From Streptomyces sp. TRM68416 (GTDB taxonomy: Bacteria; Actinomycetota; Actinomycetes; Streptomycetales; Streptomycetaceae), in the NCBI RefSeq assembly GCF_014596915.1, contig NZ_JACVWU010000037.1, forward strand, positions 1 to 64,000: a stretch of DNA of 64,000 bases, given 5' to 3'. Of this stretch, positions 42,291 to 51,196 are shown piece after piece; the first letter of the stretch is position 1, and the number at the start of each line of letters is the position of its first letter. The notes under the pieces are model-generated. The model was not told the origin of the DNA, ran no database searches, and worked only from the letters and a program-made list of their open reading frames with translations. A program made the position numbers and the translations under genes.

Positions 42291-44258
42291 TCATCCCACC
42301 CCCACCCCGGTGACCCGCCCGTACTGTTCCCGCACCTCCCGGTAGCGCAGCAGCTCGGCCGCCAGCGGATCGAGTACCCGTGCCCGTCCGCATCCGGCGG
42401 CCGCCTCCCGAAGCCGCCGTTCCGCCTCGGTGCCGTAGCGTCGGGCGGGCCCGCGTGCCGCCATCCGGCAGCTCCACTCCACGAGGGGCCCGCCGACGAT
42501 GCCGGCCACCATCAGCAGCACCGGCACTCCCAGGTTCGGCGCCATGACCCCGGCGATCTGCCCCACCAGCCACAGCCCGCCGACGATCTGCAGGAGTGTC
42601 ATGCACGCCTGGACCAGGACGGCCGCAGGCCACCAGCCCGGCCGCGGCGGCCGTCCCGGCGGCAGGCCCGCGCGCGCGGCCAGCTCGTCCAGCGCCTCGG
42701 GCAGCCCCTGGGAGCCGCGTACGGCCGCCTCGCGCACCGCCTGCGCCCAGGGCGCGGGCAGCCCGGCCGAGGCTCGCTCGGCCACCGTCCGCACCGCCTG
42801 CTCCACACGCTGCCGCGCGGTGGCCTCGTCGTCCGGCTGCGCCGGCGGCCGCAGCCGTCCGGTGGGAGGGTCGCGCCGGTCTTGGTACCACCGCCACAGC
42901 CGCAGCCAGGGCGTGCCGCAGGCGCGGTTGGCGTTGCGCAGCCAGGCACGCTCGGCGGCCTCGCCCGCGGCGGTGGCGCCGACCGCGTCCGCGAGCCGCG
43001 CGGAGAACTCGTCGCGCGCCTCCTCGCTGAGCCCGATGCGCCGGGACGTGGCGTAGACGGGCCGCAGCCGCCATGCCGCGGCGTCCACGTCGGCCGAGAT
43101 CCGGCGCGCCGCGGCGCCGCGTTCGGTCACGAACTGGCCGAGGGCCTCGCGCAGTTCGCCGACGCCGTCGCCGGTGAGTGCGGACAGGGCGAGCACGACC
43201 GCGCCGGGTTCGCCGTACTCGCCGAGCGCGATCCCGTCCTCGTCCAGCAGCCGCCGCAGATCGTCGAGGACCTGCTCGGCGGCCTCGCCGGGGAGCCGGT
43301 CGATCTGGTTGAGGACGACGAACATGACCTCCGCGTGGCCGGCCATCGGCCGCAGATAACGCTCGTGCAGGACGGCGTCCGCGTACTTCTCCGGATCGAC
43401 GACCCAGATGACCGCGTCGACGAGGTCCAGGACCCGGTCCACCTGCTCGCGGTGGAGCACGGCCGCGGAGTCGTGGTCGGGCAGGTCGACCAGGACGAGC
43501 CCGCGCAACTGCCCGTCGGCGTCCGCGTTCTGCGCGGGGCGGCGCCTGAGCCGCGGCGGGATGCCGAGCCGGTCGATGAGACTGGCCGCGCCGTCGCTCC
43601 AACTGCACGCGATGGGCGCGGCGGTGGTCGGCCGGCGTACGCCCGTCTCGGAGAGTGTCACCCCGGCGAGCGCGTTGAACAGCTGCGACTTGCCGCTTCC
43701 GGTGGCCCCGGCGATGGCGACCACGGTGTGCTGTCCCGAGAGCCTGCGGCGCGCGGCCGCCTCGTCGAGCACCCGGCCGGCCTCGGCGAGGGTCCTGCTG
43801 TCCAGGCGCGTGCGGGACAGTCCCACCAGCTCGCGCAGCGCGTCGAGCCGGGCCCGCAACTGTCCGTCGTACGCGAGCGGGGGCACGCCCTGCGGCCCGG
43901 CGCCGGGCCTGCGCTCCGTGACCCCGGTGTGCTGCGCCCCGGCGGCGGTCTCGTTGACCCGGCGGGCGATCAGCCCGTCGTCCCAGGCGGGCGTGGAGTC
44001 CGCGCGGGGCGAACCGCCGTCCACGCGCGCGTGCGCGCCCTCCGCCTCCCCCTCCGCCGGGGCGGCCTCCTCCACGGGCGCTACGACCTGTTCGGCCTCC
44101 TCCCCGGCCTGCGCGCCGAAGGACTCGCCCGCGCGGGCCCCGTCCACGCGGGCCCCGTCCGCGCGGGACTCACCCTGGGCGGCGGCCCCGTCCGTGTCCT
44201 CGTCGCCCGGGGTGTGCCCGGGGTCGTGGTCCTGGTCCTGGTCAGTGACGGCAGTCAC
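42291..44258 (-). CDS. Dynamin-like/YfjP-type GTPase, second of a pair
   Basis: A 655-residue protein with a long acidic, Ala/Gly/Glu-rich N-terminus (about 1-110). The GTPase domain has G1 VAIAGATGSGKSQLFNAL, G3 LVDLPDHDS and G4 FVVLNQIDRL. Two strong hydrophobic helices follow near 540-590. GTG 44258 lies three bases after the stop of the partner GTPase. Side-by-side dynamin-type GTPases usually act together at membranes; the paired Streptomyces dynamins DynA/DynB of sporulation are a different locus, so the role here is open. Confidence 0.85.
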   Translation of the reverse strand: MTAVTDQDQDHDPGHTPGDEDTDGAAAQGESRADGARVDGARAGESFGAQAGEEAEQVVAPVEEAAPAEGEAEGAHARVDGGSPRADSTPAWDDGLIARRVNETAAGAQHTGVTERRPGAGPQGVPPLAYDGQLRARLDALRELVGLSRTRLDSRTLAEAGRVLDEAAARRRLSGQHTVVAIAGATGSGKSQLFNALAGVTLSETGVRRPTTAAPIACSWSDGAASLIDRLGIPPRLRRRPAQNADADGQLRGLVLVDLPDHDSAAVLHREQVDRVLDLVDAVIWVVDPEKYADAVLHERYLRPMAGHAEVMFVVLNQIDRLPGEAAEQVLDDLRRLLDEDGIALGEYGEPGAVVLALSALTGDGVGELREALGQFVTERGAAARRISADVDAAAWRLRPVYATSRRIGLSEEARDEFSARLADAVGATAAGEAAERAWLRNANRACGTPWLRLWRWYQDRRDPPTGRLRPPAQPDDEATARQRVEQAVRTVAERASAGLPAPWAQAVREAAVRGSQGLPEALDELAARAGLPPGRPPRPGWWPAAVLVQACMTLLQIVGGLWLVGQIAGVMAPNLGVPVLLMVAGIVGGPLVEWSCRMAARGPARRYGTEAERRLREAAAGCGRARVLDPLAAELLRYREVREQYGRVTGVGVG

Positions 44259-44261
44259 CGG

Positions 44262-45869
44262 TCACCTCTCCTTCTGCAGTACGGACAGCGCGGCGATGAG
44301 TTCGGCCTGGGGCTCGGGGTGGACGTCGAGCGCGTCGAGGGGCGCGAGGCGGCGTTCGCGTTCGGTGTGCATGACCCGGTCCAGGTGGTCGGTGAGCAGC
44401 CGCCCGCCCCGGTCGCGCAGCCGCAGCGCACCGTGCGCGCCGATCCGTTCCGCGAGCCCCTCGCCCGCGGACCGGGCCCGGCGTCCGCCCAGCAGCGCGG
44501 TGGCGACCAGCGCGGCCACCGCCTCGGGGTCCGGCGCGGCGCTCCCGTCGAGGTCGCGCACCTCGTCCTCGGCGTACTCCTCCAGCTCGCGCCGCCACCG
44601 CCGTACGGCGAGCCCGATGCGGTGCTCGGCGCTCTCCGCGGCGGGGTCGCGGTCGGCCAGGCCCGGGGCGCCCGCCGCCGGTTCGCGCCGCCAGGCCTCG
44701 TCCACGCGCTCGTCGGCGGCCGTGACCGCGCACAGCAGGAGCGCCGCGAGGCTCTCCACGAGGGCGTCCAGGAGCTCACCGGCGGAGCAGTCCAGCGGGA
44801 AGGCGCGCCAGCGCTTCAGGGCGTCGCCGGCGAGGACGGACCCGGCCTGGAGACGGCCCCGTACGCGCGCGTGCTCGCTGTCGTAGGCGCTGTCGACGGC
44901 GGTGGTGAGCCGCAGCGCCGCGGCGTACTGCGCGGCGGCGGCGCCGGCCAGCTCGGGCATGCGGGTCTTGAGCGATTCGAGGGCACCGTAGGCCGTGCGG
45001 GCCAGGACGTGCTGCCGTGCGGCCGCGTCCTGGGTCTGGTGGACGAGCCAGGTGCGCAGGGGGGCCACGGCGGTGGCGGGCAGCAGTCCGCCGCCCCAGG
45101 CCGACTCGGGCAGCTCGGGCACGGTGAAGCGGGGCACATGGCCGAGGCCTGCCTTGGTGAGCAGTGCCCCGTACTGCCGGGAGACCTCGGAGACGACCTG
45201 GTGCGGCACGCGGTCGAGCACCGTCACCAGAGTGGCGTCGAACTCCTTTGCGGTGCGCAGCAGATGCCAGGGAACGGCGTCGGCGTAGCGGGCGGCGGTG
45301 GTGACCATGACCCAGATGTCGGCCGCGCAGACGAGCTCGGCGGCCAGGACACGGTTGTCGGCGACGAGGGAGTCGATGTCGGGGGCGTCGAGGAGGGCGA
45401 GTCCGCTCGGGAGTGTCTCGGCGGTCTCGATGCGCAGTACGCGCGTGGCGTCCTCGCCGGGCAGCGGGTGTTCGTCGCCGGTGTCCTGCTGGGGCGCCCA
45501 CACGCGGGTGAGGTCGGGCAGCACCCGCATGCCGCTGAACCAGTGGTGGTCCTCCGGGTGGCACACCAGTACCGGGGTCCGTGTCGTCGGCCGCAGCACT
45601 CCGGCCTCGCTGACCCGGCGCCCCACGAGGGAGTTGACGAGCGTCGACTTGCCGGCCCCGGTGGAACCTCCCACGACCGCCAGCAAGGGTGCTTCAGGTT
45701 CTCTCAACCGGGGCACCAAGTAGTCGTCGAGCTGGGCGAGCAGTTCGTCGCGGTTGGCACGCGCGCGTGGAGCCCCCGCCAGGGGCAGCGGGAAGCGTGC
45801 GGCGGCGACACGGTCGCGCAGAGCGGAGAGTGCGTCGAGCAGCTGAGGCCGTACGTCCAAGGTCACCAC
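44262..45869 (-). CDS. Dynamin-like GTPase, first of a pair
   Basis: A 535-residue GTPase: G1 LLAVVGGSTGAGKSTLVNSL near residue 60, switch region RPTTRTPVLVCHPEDHHWF, G3 LLDAPDIDSLV and G4-like TVLDRVPHQ. The rest is helical. No strong membrane helix, so it probably relies on its partner for membrane contact. Two adjacent GTG codons (45869, 45866) begin VVTLDVRPQLLDAL; an ATG at 45908 is in frame but its leader peptide looks non-coding. Three bases separate its stop from the partner gene. Confidence 0.85.
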   Translation of the reverse strand: MVTLDVRPQLLDALSALRDRVAAARFPLPLAGAPRARANRDELLAQLDDYLVPRLREPEAPLLAVVGGSTGAGKSTLVNSLVGRRVSEAGVLRPTTRTPVLVCHPEDHHWFSGMRVLPDLTRVWAPQQDTGDEHPLPGEDATRVLRIETAETLPSGLALLDAPDIDSLVADNRVLAAELVCAADIWVMVTTAARYADAVPWHLLRTAKEFDATLVTVLDRVPHQVVSEVSRQYGALLTKAGLGHVPRFTVPELPESAWGGGLLPATAVAPLRTWLVHQTQDAAARQHVLARTAYGALESLKTRMPELAGAAAAQYAAALRLTTAVDSAYDSEHARVRGRLQAGSVLAGDALKRWRAFPLDCSAGELLDALVESLAALLLCAVTAADERVDEAWRREPAAGAPGLADRDPAAESAEHRIGLAVRRWRRELEEYAEDEVRDLDGSAAPDPEAVAALVATALLGGRRARSAGEGLAERIGAHGALRLRDRGGRLLTDHLDRVMHTERERRLAPLDALDVHPEPQAELIAALSVLQKER

Positions 45870-46190
45870 ATGCGAAGAATGCCCAATTTTAGGGGAATTC
45901 TGAAGCATATGACAGTGTCTGCGCGCCGATGGAACACAAGGGATGGAAGGGATGACTGGGACACAGGCATAGTCCAGGCATAACGAGTGCACAACACCCG
46001 GTGCGCGAGACGCCAAAAGCGGTGCACGATTCGTACCTGCCTGCGATTATCAGGACCGCTTCACTGAACCTCCACATTGAGCCACGGAGGCGAAGCAACA
46101 GGGACAAGGACGCGGGAGCCCTATCCTTGTCCCCGGCAACGTCACGGATCAGCCCGCACCCGGGCACCAAGACAGAGGCCACCACACCCG
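45870..46190. other. 321-base control region with lower GC, upstream of tRNA-Arg
   Basis: The stretch is visibly richer in A and T than its surroundings (for example CCAATTTTAGGGGAATTC). It should contain the promoters of the divergent GTPase operon and the tRNA, but no -35/-10 pair was assigned with confidence. No gene is seen. Confidence 0.5.
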
Positions 46191-46263
46191 GCCCCCGTAG
46201 CTCAGTGGATAGAGCAGGCGCCTTCTAAGCGCTTGGCCGCAGGTTCGAGTCCTGCCGGGGGCG
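46191..46263 (+). tRNA. tRNA-Arg (anticodon TCT)
   Basis: A 73-base cloverleaf: acceptor GCCCCCG pairs with CGGGGGC, D arm GCTCAGTGGATAGAGC, anticodon loop CTTCTAA with anticodon TCT, T arm with GGTTCGAGTCC, discriminator G. CCA is not encoded. It decodes the rare AGA codon. Its 3' end is the likely attachment site of the element to the right. Confidence 0.95.
46225..46263 (+). other. Candidate attachment site (tRNA-Arg 3' half)
   Basis: Tyrosine-integrase elements commonly use the anticodon-to-3' part of a tRNA gene as attB and restore it on insertion. An integrase lies 2.2 kb to the right. The second copy expected at the other end was not seen within the window, so this is inference. Confidence 0.4.
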
Positions 46264-46272
46264 CCCAGTCTC

Positions 46273-46298
46273 CGCCCTCCCGTCGGGAGGGCGTTTTT
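46273..46298 (+). terminator. Intrinsic terminator after tRNA-Arg
   Basis: A perfect 9-base stem, CGCCCTCCC with GGGAGGGCG, has loop GTC and is followed by TTTTT, a rare classical terminator for this genome type. Confidence 0.9.
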
Positions 46299-46555
46299 GC
46301 TGGTCAGAGGCCGTTTATCGAGCTCGGCGGAGCAGCTTCGCGGGTGCGGGTGGACACTCGGGCGGAGTCTGCTGGTGTCCGGCTGGGGACGATTTCGTCC
46401 GGCCCTCGGCGGGTGTTCTTCCCGAAAACTTCCCGAAGTTTCGGTGCGGCCTCTCTACAGTCGCCGCAGGACGACCGCGTCGCCTCGACCGAACAGATGG
46501 GGCAAATCGGCATACAGGTTGAATGGGTGCTGGATATCAGATCATCCTTGCCACC

Positions 46556-48466
46556 ATGAGTCTCGCCTCCACCTCCTTCGACGTGCCCGACACGGGCGCC
46601 TACGCACACGACTGGGCCCTGGTCGACGTGGAGACATCGGGACTCATGGCCCGGCGAGATCGCGTCCTCTCCGTCGCGGTGATCACGATCAGTCCGGACG
46701 GCGAGCAGACCGGCGAGTTCTCGACACTGCTCAATCCGGGCTGTGATCCGGGACCTGTGGAGGTGCACGGGCTGACCGTCGAGCGGTTACAGGGGGCACC
46801 GACGTTCGACCAGGTCGCCGGGCGGATCGGAGCGATGCTTCAGGACCGGGTCCTGGTCGCCCACAACGCCCAGTTCGACTACGACTTCCTGGCCTACGAG
46901 TTTGCCCGTGCGCGGATGTGGCTGCCAGTGTCGCAGCGGCTGTGCACCCTGGCTCTGAATCGCCAGGTGGATCCGCCGACGGACGACATGAAGCTCGGCA
47001 CCCTCGCCGCCCATTACGGCATCCCCCAGCAGCGTGCGCACGATGCGCTGGACGACACCCGCGTGCTGGCCGGGATCTTGCGGGCGTCACTGCGCGAGGC
47101 GGCGCGGCTCGATCTGCCCTTGCCGCTGGTGACCTGCCCGCCCCGGGCAGAGTCCCAGTTCACGCCGAAGCCGCCGAAGACTCCCTGCGCCTACCGCAAT
47201 CCGGGACGGCTGACTCCCGGCGAGCCACTCCAGCAGGGGATGAAGGTCGCGATCACCGGTGAGACCGCCCATGCCCGGGCGGAGCTGGTCGGGCGGGCAG
47301 TCGCCGCCGGGCTGAACATGATGACCTCCGTCAGCCGGCACACCAGCGTGCTGGTCACCAATGAACCGGCGTCCGATTCGGCAAAGGCCCGACGCGCACT
47401 CGCCGAGGGCGTGCCGGTCATCGACGAGCACACCTTCCTGCGGCTGTTGGCCGACGTACGGCCGGGGGCAGCGCATCAGACGACGGCCGTCGCTGTCACC
47501 CCGGTGGCCGAGCCGGAAGCAGAACCCGTCGTCGGCCCCGTGGAGTCGGCGCCCACCACGACCTCTGCCGCACCCGTGCCGGAGGCCGCGGCCCTCCCCA
47601 AGATCGCCCCCGGTGCGGGGACACCCACTCCGCGCCGGCCGACGCCCCCCATCGGCACCTTGGACAAGCCTCTGGCCGGGCGTCGCGTGCTGGTGCTCGG
47701 TGGTGTCCATGCCGATGCCGCGGCGGCCCGTACCCGCATCGTCGAGCTGGGCGGCTCAGCGGCGGTCAACCTGTCCGCCAGCGTTACCGACGTCGTACTC
47801 CTGGAGGGAGGGCAGGGCGACCGGCGCATGAGCCGCATCACCGCCCTCGAACTCCCCGTGCACGACCTCCACTGGCTCACCGCTCCGAACGCCACCGCCC
47901 CGGCCACGGCGGCCCTCCGGCCCCAGGAGCCGCACGTGATCCCGCGAGGCGGTGTCATCGACCTGCCCAGGCCGCACGGCAGACCTGCGCCGGAGTGGTA
48001 CGTCACCGCTGGCTGGGCCCCGCAGTCCGACTACGAGATCGACGTCGTCGCCTTCCTCCTCGACGAGGACGAACAGGTCACCTTCGACGAGGACTTCATT
48101 TTCTACGGGGCCCCGGAGAGCCCGGCTGGAACCGCGCGGCTGCTGACCGGCGGCCCTGCCGAACAGACCATCGCCCTCAACCTGGCCTCCCTGCCGCCCG
48201 CGACGCGCAAGGTCGTCGTCGCTGCCGCCATCGACGGCGCCACCACCTTCGGGACGGTCGGTGCGATCCAGGTCGGTGCGGCCCCCGGCAGCAGCGGCGC
48301 ACCGCTCGCCCGGGCAACCCTGGATGCCGCCACCACAGAACGCACCATGCTCCTCGCGGAGATCTACCGCAGGGGCCCGGTGTGGCGCCTACGAGCCGTC
48401 GGCCAGGGCTACGACCACGGCCTCGACGCCCTCGCACGCGGATACGGCGTCGACATCGCCGAGTGA
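46556..48466 (+). CDS. DEDDh exonuclease-BRCT-BRCT-TerD fusion protein
   Basis: A 636-residue multidomain protein. Residues about 20-185 are a DnaQ-like 3'-5' exonuclease with all four acidic marks (LVDVETSG, VAHNAQFDYDFL, AHDALDDTRVL). BRCT-like domains follow at about 230-300 (VAITGETAHARAELVGRAVA) and 375-445. The C-terminus (about 470-636) is a TerD domain with the calcium-binding style DEDEQVTFDEDFIFYG. Codon 78 is TTA (46787-46789). It is the first gene right of the tRNA, convergent with the integrase. A role in DNA damage or phage-related stress is inference. Confidence 0.85.
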   Translation: MSLASTSFDVPDTGAYAHDWALVDVETSGLMARRDRVLSVAVITISPDGEQTGEFSTLLNPGCDPGPVEVHGLTVERLQGAPTFDQVAGRIGAMLQDRVLVAHNAQFDYDFLAYEFARARMWLPVSQRLCTLALNRQVDPPTDDMKLGTLAAHYGIPQQRAHDALDDTRVLAGILRASLREAARLDLPLPLVTCPPRAESQFTPKPPKTPCAYRNPGRLTPGEPLQQGMKVAITGETAHARAELVGRAVAAGLNMMTSVSRHTSVLVTNEPASDSAKARRALAEGVPVIDEHTFLRLLADVRPGAAHQTTAVAVTPVAEPEAEPVVGPVESAPTTTSAAPVPEAAALPKIAPGAGTPTPRRPTPPIGTLDKPLAGRRVLVLGGVHADAAAARTRIVELGGSAAVNLSASVTDVVLLEGGQGDRRMSRITALELPVHDLHWLTAPNATAPATAALRPQEPHVIPRGGVIDLPRPHGRPAPEWYVTAGWAPQSDYEIDVVAFLLDEDEQVTFDEDFIFYGAPESPAGTARLLTGGPAEQTIALNLASLPPATRKVVVAAAIDGATTFGTVGAIQVGAAPGSSGAPLARATLDAATTERTMLLAEIYRRGPVWRLRAVGQGYDHGLDALARGYGVDIAE

Positions 48467-48511
48467 ACACCGGTGCCGGAGGCAGAGGTCCGTGCGTCTC
48501 CTGGGTCCGGG

Positions 48512-49948
48512 TCAGGCCCGGCGACGCGGTGCGGACGTGGATCCAGGCGGGGGAACCGGCATGCTCGGGGCCGGCCCGGCGGGCAGTCGCTGGGGGCCTT
48601 CGATGCGCTGCTGGAGCTCGGCGAGCTGGCCCGTGATGCAGCGGGCGTAGGTGGCGAGCAGGACGGGGACGCTGTTGCCGGCCCACTCGGCGACCTGGGC
48701 GGGTGGGATGCCGTTGTTGAGCCAGGTGGTCAGGCAGGTGTGGCGCAGGTCGTAGACGCGCTTGCCCACGGGTGACTCGTATTCGTGCTCTGGCAGGACC
48801 GCCTTGCGAGCCTTGTTCCAGGCGCGGCGGAAGACCGATCCGGCCAGCAGCCCGCCCTTCTCGCCGGGGAAGAAGAGGTCGCCCGGCTGGAGGCCGTCCC
48901 TTTTGATCAGGTCGCGGAGGACAGCGACGAGTGCCGGGTGGGCGGGGACGGGGCGGGTGTCGCCCTCGGCACGGCCCTTGAGGTCGCGGGTTTCATGGAC
49001 GCGGCCGTCGTCGGTCCACTGGCTGCCGACCTCGGGCTCGGCGGTGTGGACGAGCAGCTCGCCCCAGCCCTCGGCAGGCAATGTGGTGGCGCTGACGCGG
49101 AGGGCTACGGCCTCCTCCGGCCGCAGTCCGGCGTAGTAGAGGGTGGCGAAGAAGGCGTGGAGGCGGTGGCCGGTGCGGGGACGGTCGGCGATCCAGGCCA
49201 GGAGGCTGGCGACCTGACCCGGGTTGAGCAGCGACCGCTTGTCGACGGCCTCGGCCACCTTGGGGGCGGCGCCTTCCTGCTTGCCCTTCGGGAGCGGGTT
49301 GGCGGTGAGGATCTTCTGCCGGACGGCGTACTTCATCGCCACGTTGAGGATCCGCTGCTCGCGCTTGACGGAGCTGGCGGCGGCCGGGCTGCCGTCCAGA
49401 AGTGTGTCGAGCGCATGCAGGACGGCGTCGACGCGTTTGGTGTCCTCCCAGGCCGTCATGGGCAGGGAGTTGCGGGCTATCCACGACAGGACGGTGCGGA
49501 CCTCGGGCGGCGCCTCGTCGCGTCGGATCTTGTTGAAGGCGTACTCGCGCAGGGCCCGGCGTACGTCGATCGGGTCGAAGCGGTCCGGGAGTTCGGTGCG
49601 CAGCAATGCGAGGGTGACCTTGGTGAGGGCCTTGGCGGTGTTCTTGCGGTTGTTGGCCGAGATGCGCGGCCACTTCATGTCGACGTACTGGAGGGCGAAT
49701 TCGTAGCAGGTGACCTCGGCGGCCGACGTGGCGTGTGAGACCGGCAGGCCGGTGTCCATGTCGAACGGTTCGCCGTTGTTCGCGGCTACGCGCAGCGTTG
49801 CGCGGAAGGATTCGGCGAGCGCGCTCGTGGCATAACTCTGGCCGTGGCGCCTTCCGTTGACGGACCACCGGACGGTGTAGCTGGTCTTGCGCTTTCCCCT
49901 GTAGATCTCCGTGTCGTAGAAGCGGACCTTGTAGGACCGGTTACTCAA
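48512..49948 (-). CDS. int: Tyrosine recombinase (site-specific integrase)
   Basis: A 478-residue phage-type integrase with SAM-like core-binding domain (about 80-180) and catalytic domain (about 240-450). The catalytic set includes Arg276 in AGLRPEEAVAL, Arg402 in YDLRHTCLT (Tyr399 stands where His is usual), and nucleophile Tyr434 in LLATYARCI. It inserts the element, probably at tRNA-Arg. Its start overlaps the excisionase stop (ATGA), giving an xis-int operon. The Pro/Ser-rich tail is dispensable in relatives. Confidence 0.93.
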   Translation of the reverse strand: MSNRSYKVRFYDTEIYRGKRKTSYTVRWSVNGRRHGQSYATSALAESFRATLRVAANNGEPFDMDTGLPVSHATSAAEVTCYEFALQYVDMKWPRISANNRKNTAKALTKVTLALLRTELPDRFDPIDVRRALREYAFNKIRRDEAPPEVRTVLSWIARNSLPMTAWEDTKRVDAVLHALDTLLDGSPAAASSVKREQRILNVAMKYAVRQKILTANPLPKGKQEGAAPKVAEAVDKRSLLNPGQVASLLAWIADRPRTGHRLHAFFATLYYAGLRPEEAVALRVSATTLPAEGWGELLVHTAEPEVGSQWTDDGRVHETRDLKGRAEGDTRPVPAHPALVAVLRDLIKRDGLQPGDLFFPGEKGGLLAGSVFRRAWNKARKAVLPEHEYESPVGKRVYDLRHTCLTTWLNNGIPPAQVAEWAGNSVPVLLATYARCITGQLAELQQRIEGPQRLPAGPAPSMPVPPPGSTSAPRRRA

Positions 49949-50145
49949 GCGTGGTCCTCGCAGTCGGTCAGCCAGTTCTCGTAGTCACTGCGGCGGATGC
50001 GCAAAGCGCCGTTGGGGATGCGTATGCAGCGCGGGGCTGTGCCCTTCTTGCGCCAGTCGTAGAAGGTGGAGCGGGAGATGCGGAGGTCGTCGCAGAACTC
50101 GTCGACCGTGAGTTTGTCGGTGGGGCGGTGGGGCGGAGACGTCAA
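49945..50145 (-). CDS. xis: Excisionase-type helix-turn-helix protein
   Basis: A 66-residue winged-helix protein of the MerR/HTH_17 excisionase group: LTVDEFCDDLRISRSTFYDW, then RKKGTAPRCIRIPNGALRIR. It is thought to bend attachment-site DNA and direct the integrase to excision. It overlaps the integrase start by four bases. The control region upstream carries repeated AACCGGCGATCG sites. Confidence 0.9.
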   Translation of the reverse strand: MTSPPHRPTDKLTVDEFCDDLRISRSTFYDWRKKGTAPRCIRIPNGALRIRRSDYENWLTDCEDHA

Positions 50146-50683
50146 GCGGTGCTCCTTGGGCAGGGGGCGGGGGTGTCCTGCGTTTGCGCCGGGTCAGCGC
50201 GAAAGGCAGGCGGACTGTGGAGTTGCCAGTCGATAGCGGCGTGGATCCGTGGGCAGGGTCAGCACCTCGATTGGCACCACAACTATCCATAGAATCGCCG
50301 GTTTCGCTAACCGGCGATCGTCGTCTATATTGCGCTCGCGCGGTCCGCCGCGAAGTGGTTTCCCAGGGGCAGGAAGTACCGATAACCGGCACATCAATCG
50401 ACTATTTCGTCAACCGGCGATCGTGCCCTAAAGTTTTGGGACCGCCTTCTACCGCCTTCTTTTTCGGCGCCCTTTCTGCCGTGAGAGATGTCGCGGGATA
50501 GGGCTGGACTTGCGCGGCCCGGGTGTGGCTATGTGTTGACGGCACCCCGGAAAGCGCGAGCGGCCACCAGTGCGCCACGCGCCGCCGGCCGGTCAACTCC
50601 CCCACCCCTGATGCCCGTATCGCCACGACGACGGTGAGCCGTGGGTGCCCGCCCACCTGCAACTGAGTGAGGAACCGCCCCTC
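50146..50683. promoter_or_regulatory. Divergent control region of the element with repeated AACCGGCGATCG sites
   Basis: A 538-base, comparatively A+T-rich region between xis-int and the replication genes. A 10-base inverted repeat (ATCGCCGGTT with AACCGGCGAT) spans 50294-50318. A 20-base direct repeat (TTTCGnnAACCGGCGATCGT) lies at 50302-50321 and 50405-50424, and a partial copy (GATAACCGGCAC) sits between them. It may hold operators of a KorA-like regulator, or an origin. Confidence 0.6.
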
Positions 50684-51196
50684 TTGGCCCGAATCCGCAC
50701 CATCAAGCCCGAAGCCTTCGTCTCCGAGTCCCTGGCCGCCGTCTCCCTGACCGCCGAGCGCACCTTCATCGGCCTGCTCACCCAGGCCGACGACCAGGGC
50801 CGCCACCGCGACCACGCCGCGATCATCGCCGGACAACTGTGGGTGCTGCGCCCGGAGCACGCGCCCTCGGACGTCGAGACGGACCTCGCCCAGCTCGCCG
50901 ACGCCGGGCTGATCTGCCGCTACACAGGGCTCGACGACAAGCGGTACCTGCACATCGTCACCTGGCATCAGCACCAGAAGATCAACCGGCCCAGCAAGAG
51001 CCGCCTCCCCGCCTGCCCGCACCACGACGCCCCGGCAGGAACCACGCCAAGCCCCACGGGGGTCGGCTTCACGGAGCCCTCACCACCCCTCAGGGAGCCC
51101 TCCGTGCAGACTCACGCGAGATGCGCGAGCCCGCACCGAATCCGGACACCGACAACGAATCCGCAGGTCAGGAGGGATTCACAGAGCCCTCCATGA
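50684..51196 (+). CDS. Replication-type helix-turn-helix protein, N-terminal part
   Basis: A 170-residue product from TTG 50684 with a GAGGAA site upstream. It begins ARIRTIKPEAFVSESLAAVS and continues FIGLLTQADDQGRHRDHAAI and YLHIVTWHQHQKI, a domain common in Streptomyces integrative elements and phages, often next to a DnaC-like ATPase. After residue about 146 (QTHAR) the frame appears shifted: the natural continuation (MREPAPNPD) lies in another frame. Its stop overlaps ATG 51193 in ATGA. Confidence 0.75.
   Translation: MARIRTIKPEAFVSESLAAVSLTAERTFIGLLTQADDQGRHRDHAAIIAGQLWVLRPEHAPSDVETDLAQLADAGLICRYTGLDDKRYLHIVTWHQHQKINRPSKSRLPACPHHDAPAGTTPSPTGVGFTEPSPPLREPSVQTHARCASPHRIRTPTTNPQVRRDSQSPP

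Noticed and set aside
42189..45983. 1264-codon open frame on the plus strand
   Set aside because: It is antisense to the two GTPase genes, which have proper G motifs and starts; the frame has no recognisable domain.
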